Shown: piece by piece, positions 35,701 through 43,802 of the stretch
Layout: every line of letters starts with the position of its first letter
Numbering within the stretch: position 1 is the first letter of the stretch
Assembly: GCA_030426955.1 (NCBI GenBank)
Contig: JAUHXS010000008.1
Span: 1 to 64,000 of the forward strand
DNA: 64,000 nt
Source: Bacteroidia bacterium
GTDB taxonomy: Bacteria > Bacteroidota > Bacteroidia > Chitinophagales > JAUHXS01
Reading direction: 5' to 3'
The notes under the pieces: model-generated
Told to the model about the DNA's origin: nothing
Databases searched by the model: none
The model's input: the letters and a program-made list of their open reading frames with translations, nothing else
Made by a program: the position numbers and the translations under genes

Positions 35701-37341
35701 GCCATTTCCCTCCTGTGAATTAGATACAATTTTTATAGCATCGTAGTCTATCAATCCTCTATTAGCAAGCACATATTTCTCAACTTTATCTTTTACTCTT
35801 ACTAATTCTTTTTCTTGATCATATTCTATGAAACCATCTTCTACCAGCTTATATAAAAGCCCTCGTATATTTACTACGCTATAGTTGGGATTCATCCTTT
35901 GGGCTAGTTCTTCAGCAAACATCGCTTTGACCCCGTAATCATCACAATATTTCTTGATTACGGATATCGGATTGAAGTCTAATATGTTTTGGTATTTATC
36001 AAACTCTTTTTGATCAAAATAATCGGAAGATTGAAATACTGCATCAGTCAGCCCTGCTCCAGATGTCATGTTAAACTGCATGATGGGTTGATCAATATTC
36101 CATGTAATTACCTCTGGGTAAAGTTCCATCTCATGATAGGAGTTGTAAAACCCTGATTTACCGATACTGCTTGTACCACGTCTCAATAACAATGTTCTGG
36201 AAGCAATGTCGAATTTGAAATTAACGCCAGGATGAGTTATCGAATCTTGATCAATGTATATTTCGGTTTGGGCAGTTTTGGCTGATATGCCTTTCTTTTC
36301 ATCAATGACAAATACTTTTGATGTTGACTTTACGGCTAATTTCCCCGATTGAGTATATATTTTTATAACGGCATCTTTACCCAACCCCCCACTACCAATG
36401 GTCTTAGATCCATGAAGTGTATAGCCTCCTGTATAGTGTATGTTTTTAATGATCTCATTTAAAACAATATCATTTTCAAATGACTCAAACCTTGGATATG
36501 TAGTTGTTTCTGGGTCTCTATGAGACAAGAGCTTATCTTCAAAAGATCCTTGCAAAACTCGCCCCTTTAAAAAGGCATTATAGTGAAAAGTAACAGTATC
36601 AATTACAATATCGGATTGGGCACAATTAATTTTATATTTACCAAACTCACAATACGTTTCATTACCATCTAAGCCAGCTCTTTTCCAATCTATTTTTCCG
36701 AACTCACCTTCCCACACTTCTTCTTTAGGATAATATATCCCTTTAGTCTCTTTAACGTATATTGTATCGCTTGTTTCGTTATATATCATCAGGTCAAGTT
36801 TGGGTATCACTAGTTGTAATTGACCGTCAATTAATAAGAATTTATAATTGGTAGAATTAGACTTGAAATTTCTTGATTTGGATTGATAAAAATGGTCTCC
36901 CTCTAGCAAGCTATTTGCTAAATCTACCATTAGTCGAAACTCTTTGAGGTGAGATTTTTTACTAGAGGCTAATATTTGGCTTAATACACCTAGCCACGTA
37001 TCCATATCTAATGTTGCATCACGATTACCTTTAAATTCATTGATCAATTTAAAAAGCTCTGTAAAATGCGGATAAGCCTGCATCCTTTGCTGTCTCATCA
37101 TATTGCATACTGATCGAATTGTATCAAGCTGTCCCTCGCTAATGGATCTCATAACTTTATAAGATCGAATAAATTTATTGGCTTCCTTTTTTGCTTCCTC
37201 ATGACTAGAGCTTTTCATAAACTCTTCCAATTCATCTAAAAATTCCATTGGGTCTTTTGAAAAATCAGTAGGAGCTGATCTAAGCACCACCAACGTGCTG
37301 AGTAGTAAAAATAATATCCCTAAAACTGTCTTTACCCTCAT
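32746..37341 (-). CDS. Very large secreted protein of unknown function, 1531 aa
   Basis: The protein has a signal peptide (MRVKTVLGILFLLLSTLVVL). An alpha-helical region follows to about residue 170, then about 1200 residues that look beta-rich with many repeated short strands (patterns such as FxGxxxLxxxGLxGxGxxxY). There is no T9SS tail and no second membrane helix, so it is probably periplasmic or bound to the outer membrane. A helical segment near 470-560 (FDKYQNILDFNPISVIKKYC, YSVVNIRGLLYKLVEDGF) resembles a small winged-helix or helical insert. I recognise no named domain. It lies in one strand block with prmA and plsY, separated by 1-2 nt, so it is cotranscribed with core genes, which suggests a housekeeping envelope role. 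Confidence 0.8.
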   Translation of the reverse strand: MRVKTVLGILFLLLSTLVVLRSAPTDFSKDPMEFLDELEEFMKSSSHEEAKKEANKFIRSYKVMRSISEGQLDTIRSVCNMMRQQRMQAYPHFTELFKLINEFKGNRDATLDMDTWLGVLSQILASSKKSHLKEFRLMVDLANSLLEGDHFYQSKSRNFKSNSTNYKFLLIDGQLQLVIPKLDLMIYNETSDTIYVKETKGIYYPKEEVWEGEFGKIDWKRAGLDGNETYCEFGKYKINCAQSDIVIDTVTFHYNAFLKGRVLQGSFEDKLLSHRDPETTTYPRFESFENDIVLNEIIKNIHYTGGYTLHGSKTIGSGGLGKDAVIKIYTQSGKLAVKSTSKVFVIDEKKGISAKTAQTEIYIDQDSITHPGVNFKFDIASRTLLLRRGTSSIGKSGFYNSYHEMELYPEVITWNIDQPIMQFNMTSGAGLTDAVFQSSDYFDQKEFDKYQNILDFNPISVIKKYCDDYGVKAMFAEELAQRMNPNYSVVNIRGLLYKLVEDGFIEYDQEKELVRVKDKVEKYVLANRGLIDYDAIKIVSNSQEGNGTLNLETFEFDIKGVPTVRLSESKNLLIDPDSNSITVKKGMDMSFSGSVGDPYSGRLEFIGKGFDLNYDTFYMDMEQIDYIKIKIPDTTGVLNEYGKPLTVPLRSRIENASGNLTIDDANNKSSVKASPEYPIFKSLRESYVYYDDSSIHNAVYQRDKFYFKIKPFEFDSLETFEPENVKFDGLFVSQGIFPDFEEKLGIQREDMSLGFVTSPPTNGYNIYEGRGRFKGESLRLGNTGLRGNGTFSYLSSSSKSSNILFLPDSLIAHIEVFNLRKAKYKDAEVPHVSTDNVDIVWKPFDDKLDVEKKDGHFLFYNQEAKFTGKITLSPNGLTGIGSMDWGDGTLIVSKEFEFEANSFSADSSALNIKSKTSDEIAFKAENVAYHIDLITNKSTATKRDATDPSFFPYMAYMTTISDFVWDNDSNVIILEEKSKDYAVFTSTHPDQDSLQITGVRARYDLNNDILTIEDVLDLKVADCDILLDTADRDIQVTPVAQIDPFKNTRVVMNAENEYNILYNASVTIASKNKFSGEGYYDYTDHSGYVQQIFFNEIKTQEVLLDSTEKVDGNKAYYETIAKATIDENMDFTLNPDISFGGDVELHSRQKDLVFDGYVMMKDTNFQELNTNWLHVNNSIDPNDFYLNVGMPPRNKDDEDLFTGLFLNASTDSSFEYDAFGNLIPEYEIYFNYFNQKKDLLDQAIFEVADFFHYDPSTKLLFVGDSSRIHINKEQAFAPKGDLMQINYATGKINTSGKINIPLEINGITTNFAGDIKTEIGEDKYNIHVIAGIDVPILPAVKNLFIKDLQELTFDLASNDYTTEFFKNNIVQFLDEEKQIDKLFDDIEKKGSFDLTTGLDHSLLLGNLYLKHNKEYTAFFEENTVDIIYAGAEPINKKIKMSIELLKNDIEGNSLNILIKITDVDWYFFSIKKGYIYTLSSNATYNSILSGLKTKQLKVKAEKSKKEFIYAPASEFDKQVFLERLQSYKDQW

Positions 37342-37343
37342 TT

Positions 37344-38177
37344 CTAAGACTTAGAAAATTGGATACTCACCCAATCTCCCTTGTATTCTTTTTTATCTAC
37401 CAATAATCTATTCTCTTTTGCTACTTTTTCTATAAGAGACTCATCTTTTGCTAAAATTCCACTTGTCAACAGCACAGACTGTTCTTTTAAAGATAGGGCA
37501 ATTATATGAATAGTTTCGAGTAAGACATTTCTGCACAAATTTGCCAAAACAATATCGTACTGCTTATTTTTTAGAAAGTTCTCATCATTTAAGTAAGCCC
37601 CAATAATCGAAGCATTATTCACTCTGATGTTTTCTTTTGTACTCTCAAATGCCCAAGGATTATTGTCAATAGCTATAATATTAGTTGCGCCCAGCTTATT
37701 CGCCATTATTGCTAACACTCCGGTACCACAGCCAAAGTCTAATACACTCTTATTTTCAAATGAAATATCCTTCATCATTTGAATCATCAAATAGGTTGAT
37801 TCGTGATGTCCCGTTCCAAAAGCCATTTTAGGTTCGATGACTATTTCATGCTTTATGGATGGGTTAGCTTGATGAAAAGATGCTCTTATGAGACAGAAGT
37901 CATCCACCTGGACTGCTTTGAAGTTGCTTTCCCATTCCTCATTCCAATTTTTATCTTCCATTCGACCAATGGAATACGTGCATTGAAAAGTGTCTTTGTA
38001 CTTATTTAATAATAATTTCAAGTCAGCTTCTTCATAGAGCTTTTCCTCAATATATGCGTTAATCAACTTTCCCTTGTCTTCAAAACTATCATACCCCATC
38101 TCACTTAATTCAGCGATTAAAACTTCACTTAATTGGGGGTTGGATATTTCTAAGGCTACTTCGAGATATTGCGTCAT
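37344..38177 (-). CDS. prmA: Ribosomal protein L11 methyltransferase
   Basis: 277 aa. An N-terminal substrate-recognition domain (LEVALEISNPQLSEVLIAEL) precedes the SAM-binding core: MAFGTGHHESTYLMIQMM, KSVLDFGCGTGVLAIMANKL, IAIDNNPWAFESTKENIRVN and DIVLANLCRNVL (the NPPF-type position holds NLCR). PrmA trimethylates L11. Length is typical. It follows tpiA by 4 nt and is followed by the 1531-aa gene after 2 nt. Confidence 0.93.
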   Translation of the reverse strand: MTQYLEVALEISNPQLSEVLIAELSEMGYDSFEDKGKLINAYIEEKLYEEADLKLLLNKYKDTFQCTYSIGRMEDKNWNEEWESNFKAVQVDDFCLIRASFHQANPSIKHEIVIEPKMAFGTGHHESTYLMIQMMKDISFENKSVLDFGCGTGVLAIMANKLGATNIIAIDNNPWAFESTKENIRVNNASIIGAYLNDENFLKNKQYDIVLANLCRNVLLETIHIIALSLKEQSVLLTSGILAKDESLIEKVAKENRLLVDKKEYKGDWVSIQFSKS

Positions 38178-38181
38178 TTTC

Positions 38182-38934
38182 TTATTGAAAGCTATTCACT
38201 ATTGATATAAAATCTTCTGCCACAAGAGATGCTCCACCTATTAACCCCCCATCTATATCTGGCTGGACAAAAAGCTCTTTCGCATTTCCAGGCTTACAGC
38301 TACCACCATATAGGACAGATACATTACCTGCTATCTCTGCGCCATACTTGTCAGCTATAGCCCTCCTGATCTCCGCATGAATTTCTTGTGCTTGTTCTGG
38401 AGATGCCGTCTTACCTGTACCTATTGCCCAAATTGGCTCATAGGCAATAATTACACTTTCTAACTTTTCAGGTGATAAATGAAATAGACAGTCCTCTACT
38501 TGCTTTGCTACGAAGGTTTTATGTTCACCAGCCTCTCTTATATTTAACGGCTCTCCGCAACAAAATATTGCTTTCAGTCCACTCTCTAACGCTAGGCTTA
38601 CCTTCTTAGCGACTAACTCATTAGACTCCTTAAAAATTTCTCTTCGTTCTGAATGACCTAGTATTACATACTCCGCTCCAACAGATTTAATCATTTCTGC
38701 TGATAGCTCGCCAGTATATGCCCCACTTATTTCTGAATGAGCGTTTTGAGCACTTAGCTTTATTGAAGCCCCTGATAAGACATTTTTTATCGGATACAAA
38801 TACGTTGCTGGAGGGGCAATGATTACTTCTACATTACTTACATCAACCCCTTCTTTAATCGATTTAGCTAAATCAATGGCTTCATCAAGGTTCTTATTCA
38901 TCTTCCAATTCCCTGCAACAATTTGCCTTCTCAT
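38182..38934 (-). CDS. tpiA: Triosephosphate isomerase
   Basis: 250 aa, standard length. It interconverts dihydroxyacetone phosphate and glyceraldehyde 3-phosphate. Catalytic elements are all present: VAGNWKMNKN (Lys), ILGHSERRE (His), AYEPIWAIGTGKTA (Glu, loop 6) and VLYGGSCKPGN with GLIGGASL (phosphate binding). It starts 3 nt downstream of the sugar-nucleotidyltransferase gene. Confidence 0.97.
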   Translation of the reverse strand: MRRQIVAGNWKMNKNLDEAIDLAKSIKEGVDVSNVEVIIAPPATYLYPIKNVLSGASIKLSAQNAHSEISGAYTGELSAEMIKSVGAEYVILGHSERREIFKESNELVAKKVSLALESGLKAIFCCGEPLNIREAGEHKTFVAKQVEDCLFHLSPEKLESVIIAYEPIWAIGTGKTASPEQAQEIHAEIRRAIADKYGAEIAGNVSVLYGGSCKPGNAKELFVQPDIDGGLIGGASLVAEDFISIVNSFQ

Positions 38935-38937
38935 ATG

Positions 38938-40122
38938 TTACCTATATCTATTAGTTTCTTCAAAAACATGACTCAAAATTGACTCCTGTTGATGATCAAA
39001 TGCCACATTTCTTCTTTTGTAAACTTGTTTGGCTGTATCAATAGCTTTTTCAAACTCGTAAGTTGTTAATCCAGCGCCGCCTCCCCAACAAAAGGAAGGA
39101 ATGTGTTTAGCAGGAAAATCTCCGCCAAAAATATTAGCACTTACACCAACAACTGTTCCAGTATTAAACATAGTGTTTATACCGCACTTAGAATGATCTC
39201 CCATTGTCAATCCAACAAATTGTAGATTGCTATCGACATATTTATCTTCAACATAATTCCAAACTTTCACGTTAGAGTAGTTATTTTTCAAATTCGAGGT
39301 GTTGGTATCTGCTCCCAAATTACACCATTCACCGATGACTGAATTGCCCAAAAAACCATCGTGGCCCTTATTAGAATATCCGAATATAACTGAATTATTC
39401 ACTTCACCTCCAACCTTGGAAAAAGGTCCTACTGTGGTGGGGCCGTATATTTTTGTATTGAGCTTTAATGTCGCATTATCGCAGAGTGCTAATCCTCCTC
39501 TAATGGATGTGCCTTCCATAATTTCTGCATTACGTCCAATATAAATTGGTCCAGAGCTTGCATTGAGATTGGCATACTCAACTTTCGCCCCTTCTTCAAA
39601 AAATATTCTTTCTGGATGGATTAGATGATTAGTACTACTTATTGTCGCAGATTTTCTACCTGTAGTCAGTAATTCAAAATCATCATTTAAAGCTTGCCCA
39701 TTTAATGCAAAGATATCCCAAGTATGTTTAATTGTAGTTATCTCTAGATCATACTCTTTAGTCTGATATGCTTTTTTAAAATCAAATGATTTTGCTTTAT
39801 CTTCTTCTAGCTTAACGGCAATTAAAATGCCGTCTTTTGTTAATGCTTCCTCAATCTCTAGGCTTTTGATCGCACCTACTATATTCTTATTGGGTAAGAT
39901 GCTCCCATTGATAAAGACATTTTCTTTTTTGAAAGATACCTCCTCTTTTATTCTCAGGTATGATTGAGTTAAATATTTACATTCACTTTGAAGTAAGCGA
40001 TCCCATTTTTCCTTGATGGTTAATATCCCAATTCTAATATCCGAAACTGGTCGGGTATAGGTAAGTGGGAGAAGATGATCTCTTTCTTCTCCATCAAACA
40101 AAATAAAAGCTGGACTGCTCAT
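38938..40122 (-). CDS. GlmU-like sugar nucleotidyltransferase with hexapeptide-repeat C-terminus
   Basis: 394 aa. Residues 1-170 form a short NTP-transferase-like domain beginning AFILFDGEERDHLLPLTYTRP, the signature of the NTP_transf_4 group. Residues about 185-350 are left-handed beta-helix hexapeptide repeats (IYIGRNAEIMEGTSIRGG, KLNTKIYGPTTVGPFSKVGG). It is widespread in Bacteroidota. It probably makes or acetylates a nucleotide-sugar for cell-envelope glycans, but the classical LxxGxGTRM pyrophosphorylase motif is not obvious, so catalysis is uncertain. Followed closely by tpiA and prmA; rpmE upstream is separated by a strong terminator. Confidence 0.85.
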   Translation of the reverse strand: MSSPAFILFDGEERDHLLPLTYTRPVSDIRIGILTIKEKWDRLLQSECKYLTQSYLRIKEEVSFKKENVFINGSILPNKNIVGAIKSLEIEEALTKDGILIAVKLEEDKAKSFDFKKAYQTKEYDLEITTIKHTWDIFALNGQALNDDFELLTTGRKSATISSTNHLIHPERIFFEEGAKVEYANLNASSGPIYIGRNAEIMEGTSIRGGLALCDNATLKLNTKIYGPTTVGPFSKVGGEVNNSVIFGYSNKGHDGFLGNSVIGEWCNLGADTNTSNLKNNYSNVKVWNYVEDKYVDSNLQFVGLTMGDHSKCGINTMFNTGTVVGVSANIFGGDFPAKHIPSFCWGGGAGLTTYEFEKAIDTAKQVYKRRNVAFDHQQESILSHVFEETNRYR

Positions 40123-40132
40123 GGTTCAGACA

Positions 40133-40164
40133 AAAAAGCCTTTCGGGATGTCCCGAAAGGCTTT
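40133..40164 (-). terminator. Rho-independent terminator of rpmE
   Basis: 40135-40148 and 40151-40164 form a perfect 14-bp stem (AAAGCCTTTCGGGA and its complement) with a 2-nt loop. On the minus strand it is followed by a run of six T. It lies 25 nt after the rpmE stop and directly before the next minus-strand gene. Confidence 0.9.
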
Positions 40165-40189
40165 AAGATAACTAATTTGAATTAGTATT

Positions 40190-40450
40190 TTATTTCTTTT
40201 CTCCTGCTTTTGCGTATTTTTTCTTGAACTTATCAATACGTCCTGCAGTATCAACAAACTTCATTTTACCTGTAAAGAATGGATGAGAAGCACTTGAAAT
40301 ATCCAACTTGATCAATGGATACTCATTACCATCTTCCCACTTAATAGTGTCTTTTGTTTGTGCTGTTGATTTGCTCAAAAAAGCATAATCACTTGAGAAG
40401 TCTTTAAAAACGACAAATCTATAATCTTCTGGATGAATTCCTTTCTTCAT
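40190..40450 (-). CDS. rpmE2: Ribosomal protein L31, type B
   Basis: 86 aa from ATG 40450, where [17 protein letters not shown] begins; the frame is open upstream but the family starts here. Conserved type-B elements are [32 protein letters not shown]-like [21 protein letters not shown]. There are no zinc-binding Cys residues, as expected for the C-minus type-B form. It has its own promoter (40471-40501) and terminator. Confidence 0.95.
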   Translation of the reverse strand: MKKGIHPEDYRFVVFKDFSSDYAFLSKSTAQTKDTIKWEDGNEYPLIKLDISSASHPFFTGKMKFVDTAGRIDKFKKKYAKAGEKK

Positions 40451-40470
40451 GATTTTAAAATTTCGGGTTG

Positions 40471-40501
40471 CAAATATAGTCATATTTAGTAAATTCAACA
40501 A
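40471..40501 (-). promoter_or_regulatory. Promoter of rpmE2
   Basis: The minus strand carries TATATTTG (40471-40478, exact TAnnTTTG) with TTG 17 nt upstream (40496-40498) and a second TTG 20 nt upstream (40499-40501). Both fit the Bacteroidota -33/-7 spacing. The box is 20 nt before the ATG. This is the best-supported promoter in the window. Confidence 0.7.
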
Positions 40502-40529
40502 TATTTAGACAGTTATAATGAAATAAGAA

Positions 40530-40883
40530 ATGAATATTGAGGAATATCGTGAATATTGCATAGGTAAAAAAGGAGTAACTGAAGAAATGCCTTTTGATGA
40601 CAAAGTGCTTGTTTTTAAGGTTGTTGGAAAGATGTTTACGGCTACAGATATTGATGAATTTATTAGTATAAATGTTAAATGTGATCCTGAAAAAGCGGAA
40701 GATTTGAGAGCAGAATACGAAGCAGTAAACCCAGGTTATCATATGAATAAAAAACATTGGAATACAATAGAAATGGATAATTCTATACCTGATCGATTAG
40801 TTTATCAATGGATTGACGATTCTTATGACTTGGTCGTGAGAGGACTGACTAAAAAACAAAAAGAAGAATTGCTTAATAGTTAA
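40530..40883 (+). CDS. MmcQ/YjbR-family protein
   Basis: 117 aa. MNIEEYREYCIGKKGVTEEMPFDDKVLVFKVVGKMFT is split by family landmarks: the EEMPF motif, KMFTATDI, NVKCDPEKAEDLR, PGYHMNKKHWNTI and a final helix. It matches the CyaY-fold MmcQ/YjbR family, which includes DNA-binding members; cellular role poorly defined. It is divergent from rpmE2 and overlaps the 3' end of the E1 gene by 11 nt. Confidence 0.9.
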   Translation: MNIEEYREYCIGKKGVTEEMPFDDKVLVFKVVGKMFTATDIDEFISINVKCDPEKAEDLRAEYEAVNPGYHMNKKHWNTIEMDNSIPDRLVYQWIDDSYDLVVRGLTKKQKEELLNS

Positions 40884-42873
40884 GCAGTTCTAATAGCTGT
40901 TGCTCAAATCGATCTTTAGGCAAAAAATTATCCTCTAGCTCTTTGGAAAAGGGTACTGGCGTATCTAAACTTGCAGATCTAACAATTGGTGCATCTAGGT
41001 ATTCAAAACAGTTTTCAGAAATGTATGCAGATATCTCTCCCCCAATTCCTCCCGTTAAAGTATCTTCATGAAGGATGATAACCTTGCCCGTTTTCTTCAC
41101 AGAGTTTTCAATAGCCTCATAATCTAGTGGCAATAAAGTTCTCAGATCTAGCAAATCTGCGGAAATGTCATCGTTTCGCCCTAATGCTTCTTTTGCCCAA
41201 TGTACGCCCATTCCGTAAGTGATAATAGAAATATCTTCCCCTTCTCTGATGAGACTTGCCTTTCCAATTTCTTCGGTATAATAATTATCAAAAACATCTT
41301 CTTCGATGCTTCTATACATTGCTTTATGTTCAAAGAATATAACTGGGTTCGGATCTTCAATAGATGCTAAAAGCAGGCCTTTTGCATCATGTGGATTAGA
41401 TGGAAAAACTACCTTTAAGCCTGGTGTATGTGTATACCACGCCTCATTGGATTGTGAATGAAAGGGCCCTGCACCAACACCTGCTCCTGTTGGCATTCTT
41501 ACTACCACATTAGCATTTTCACCCCATCTGTAATGTAGCTTTGCTAAGTTATTGACAATTTGATTAAATCCACAAGTTGCAAAATCTGCAAACTGCATTT
41601 CCATGATCGCTTTATAACCTTTTAAGGATAAGCCCAATGCTGCTCCAACTATTGCAGACTCACATATTGGGGTATTTCTGACTCTTTCTTTTCCGTACTT
41701 TGTTAAGAAACCTTCTGTGATTTTAAATACTCCCCCATATTCAGCAACATCTTGTCCCATAATGACCATTTGATCATTTTTTGACATTGCTAGATCCAAA
41801 GCGTCTGAAATTGCATCCACAAATCTCTTCTTTGATCGCTTTCCGCTTCCCTCGATACGAACGAACCCGCCTGACGGCGAGGCAGGCGTTTGCAAATCAC
41901 TATATATATCATTTACCTCAAATTCTTTAGATGGAACTATATTAGGTTCGGCAAATGCCACCTCCAACGCATTATTAATTTCCGATTGTATATCTTTTCG
42001 CAATTGTTCGATATAATTTTTGTCAATATGTTTTTGCGCAAGAAGATGTTTTTCAAAATTCTCAACTGGATCTTTCTTTCCCCATTCTTCAAAAAGTTCT
42101 TTCGGAACATATTTAACTCCAGAGGCTTCTTCATGGCCACGCATTCTAAAGGTCATGCACTCCAACAAAACGGGTCTTGGATTTTTAGCCATTGACTTTT
42201 TTAACGAAAGAACCTGATTGTAAACCTCTAAAACATTATTTCCATCAATGGTGTGAGCCTCCATTCCATAGCCTAAACCTCGATCCGCTAGTTGTTTGCA
42301 TTTGAATTGCTCAGAAGTAGGGGTAGAAAGACCGTAGCCATTATTTTCTATGACGAAAATTACTGGAAGATTCCAAACCGAAGCGACGTTTAGTGCTTCA
42401 TGAAAATCCCCCTCGCTCGTTCCTCCTTCCCCAGTAAATGCGACAGCTATCTTTTTTTCTTTATTTAAAAGATGGGCTAGAGCCACTCCATTAGCTAAAG
42501 TCAGCTGTGGCCCTAAATGAGATATCATGCCTACTATATGATGCTCCTTCACGCCAAAGTGAAAAGAACGATCTCTTCCTTTTGTATAACCTCGTTCTTT
42601 TCCCTGAAACTGCATAAATAATCTATCCAGTGGAACATCTCTTGATGTAAATACACCTAGGTTTCTATGAAGTGGAAAAACAAACTCGTCATCATCTAAC
42701 GCTTTTGTAACCCCTACAGCAATAGCTTCTTGACCAATTCCAGAAAACCACTTGCTAATTCTACCTTGACGAAGTAAATTGAGCATCTTCTCTTCGATCA
42801 TTCGAGGTTTTAAAATAGCAGCATAAAGTGCTTGTAACTTTCCCTTAGCTATTCCCTTGGAAACAAACCTCAT
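40873..42873 (-). CDS. 2-oxoacid dehydrogenase E1, fused alpha and beta subunits
   Basis: 666 aa from ATG 42873; a TTG six codons upstream is a less likely start. Residues about 1-320 are E1-alpha, with the thiamine-diphosphate motif GEGGTSEGDFHEAL...NNGYG and RMRGHEEASG. Residues about 350-666 are E1-beta (MGQDVAEYGGVFKITEGF, PICESAIVGAALGLSLKGYK, EDTLTGGIGGEISA). The order and length match the fused E1 of Bacteroidota, annotated as branched-chain 2-oxoacid or pyruvate dehydrogenase E1. The substrate cannot be fixed from sequence. No E2/E3 is adjacent. The linker between the halves contains an in-frame GC-rich palindrome (41868-41888), encoding PASPSGG. Confidence 0.9.
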   Translation of the reverse strand: MRFVSKGIAKGKLQALYAAILKPRMIEEKMLNLLRQGRISKWFSGIGQEAIAVGVTKALDDDEFVFPLHRNLGVFTSRDVPLDRLFMQFQGKERGYTKGRDRSFHFGVKEHHIVGMISHLGPQLTLANGVALAHLLNKEKKIAVAFTGEGGTSEGDFHEALNVASVWNLPVIFVIENNGYGLSTPTSEQFKCKQLADRGLGYGMEAHTIDGNNVLEVYNQVLSLKKSMAKNPRPVLLECMTFRMRGHEEASGVKYVPKELFEEWGKKDPVENFEKHLLAQKHIDKNYIEQLRKDIQSEINNALEVAFAEPNIVPSKEFEVNDIYSDLQTPASPSGGFVRIEGSGKRSKKRFVDAISDALDLAMSKNDQMVIMGQDVAEYGGVFKITEGFLTKYGKERVRNTPICESAIVGAALGLSLKGYKAIMEMQFADFATCGFNQIVNNLAKLHYRWGENANVVVRMPTGAGVGAGPFHSQSNEAWYTHTPGLKVVFPSNPHDAKGLLLASIEDPNPVIFFEHKAMYRSIEEDVFDNYYTEEIGKASLIREGEDISIITYGMGVHWAKEALGRNDDISADLLDLRTLLPLDYEAIENSVKKTGKVIILHEDTLTGGIGGEISAYISENCFEYLDAPIVRSASLDTPVPFSKELEDNFLPKDRFEQQLLELLNY
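41868..41888. repeat. GC-rich palindromic insert in the E1 linker
   Basis: CGCCTG (41868-41873) and CAGGCG (41883-41888) flank a 9-nt GC-rich core, in a gene that is otherwise AT-rich. On the coding strand it reads CCTGCCTCGCCGTCAGG, translated PASPSG. It resembles dispersed GC-rich palindromes that I associate with Bacteroidota genomes. A related word lies in another gene at 45727-45741 in the same frame. Confidence 0.6.
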
Positions 42874-42925
42874 TTTACTAATAGTTGCCAATCTTGAAAA
42901 TTTCTAAATGCTTAAACTTGTTACA

Positions 42926-43525
42926 TTATCCTTCCTCAGCAACTACTTCCTCTACTCCAGGAATCATTTTTTTCATCATTCCTTCAATTCCTGCTTTCAA
43001 AGTCAATGTAGAAGAGGGACACCCACTACATGCCCCTTGCATGATGAGTGTTACGACTCCATTTTCGAAAGACTTAAATTGAATAGCACCTCCGTCCATC
43101 TCTACCGCAGGGCGAACATGATTGTCTAGCATTTCTTTAATCTTCTTTACTGTATCAGAGTCATTTTCAGATACTGTATTGCCTCCTTCTGTTTTCTGAG
43201 CTTTGAAGCTTTCTGTAAATACAGGCTTCTGATCTATAAAATAACTTCTTAAAAACTCTTTTATTTCTGGTACTAGCTCATACCACTCATCGCTTGTTGA
43301 TTTAGTAATTGTTATAAAATTGTTTGCAAAAAAGACGCCACTTATTTCATCTCTTTCCAACAGTTTTTTCGCGAGAGGAGCTTCTGTTGCATCTTTAACA
43401 CTAGTAAACTCAACATTTTCATTGGCTAATAGCATTTTGTTAATAACAAACTTTAAAGTAGCTGGATTGGGAGTTGCTTCTGTATAAATTTCAATAGGTA
43501 CTTTCACTTGTGTCTCCATATGCAT
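42926..43525 (-). CDS. nfuA: NifU/Nfu-type Fe-S cluster carrier
   Basis: 199 aa. Residues about 8-95 form the N-terminal Nfu domain (YTEATPNPATLKFVINKML), and 120-199 the NifU C-terminal domain with RPAVEMDGGAIQF and the cluster-binding CxxC in GACSGCPSST. It accepts and delivers Fe-S clusters to apo-proteins. Two ATG codons (43525 and 43519) both fit. Lies 52 nt upstream of the E1 gene on the same strand, which could be cotranscribed. Confidence 0.93.
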   Translation of the reverse strand: MHMETQVKVPIEIYTEATPNPATLKFVINKMLLANENVEFTSVKDATEAPLAKKLLERDEISGVFFANNFITITKSTSDEWYELVPEIKEFLRSYFIDQKPVFTESFKAQKTEGGNTVSENDSDTVKKIKEMLDNHVRPAVEMDGGAIQFKSFENGVVTLIMQGACSGCPSSTLTLKAGIEGMMKKMIPGVEEVVAEEG

Positions 43526-43538
43526 TGTATTTATTATA

Positions 43539-43546
43539 CAAAGCTA
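43539..43546 (-). promoter_or_regulatory. Bacteroidota -7 box upstream of nfuA
   Basis: The minus strand reads TAGCTTTG, an exact match to TAnnTTTG, 13 nt before the ATG at 43525. No TTG at the right distance was recognised for -33. Confidence 0.45.
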
Positions 43547-43802
43547 ACAAAAAGGTATACGTGTAGTTCCCGAATCACAATAAAACTACATCTTAATGCA
43601 TAAATTGGATCATAATCATGTGGCAAAGCTGCTAATGTCGCATTATATAAAACTATGCACATGGTGGGGATTTTAAATGAAGTGACACCTCTAGAAATCG
43701 GCAATCAACGTTAACTATTCGTCAAGAATTAATATAATTTATTAAAATAAGTGTAAAAGATATCTGCTTCAATATATATCTTTAGTACATAAATCTTTAC
43801 TC

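Noticed and set aside
41890-42217. Open frames on the plus strand opposite the E1 gene
   Set aside because: Shadows of the dense E1 coding sequence, with no independent support.
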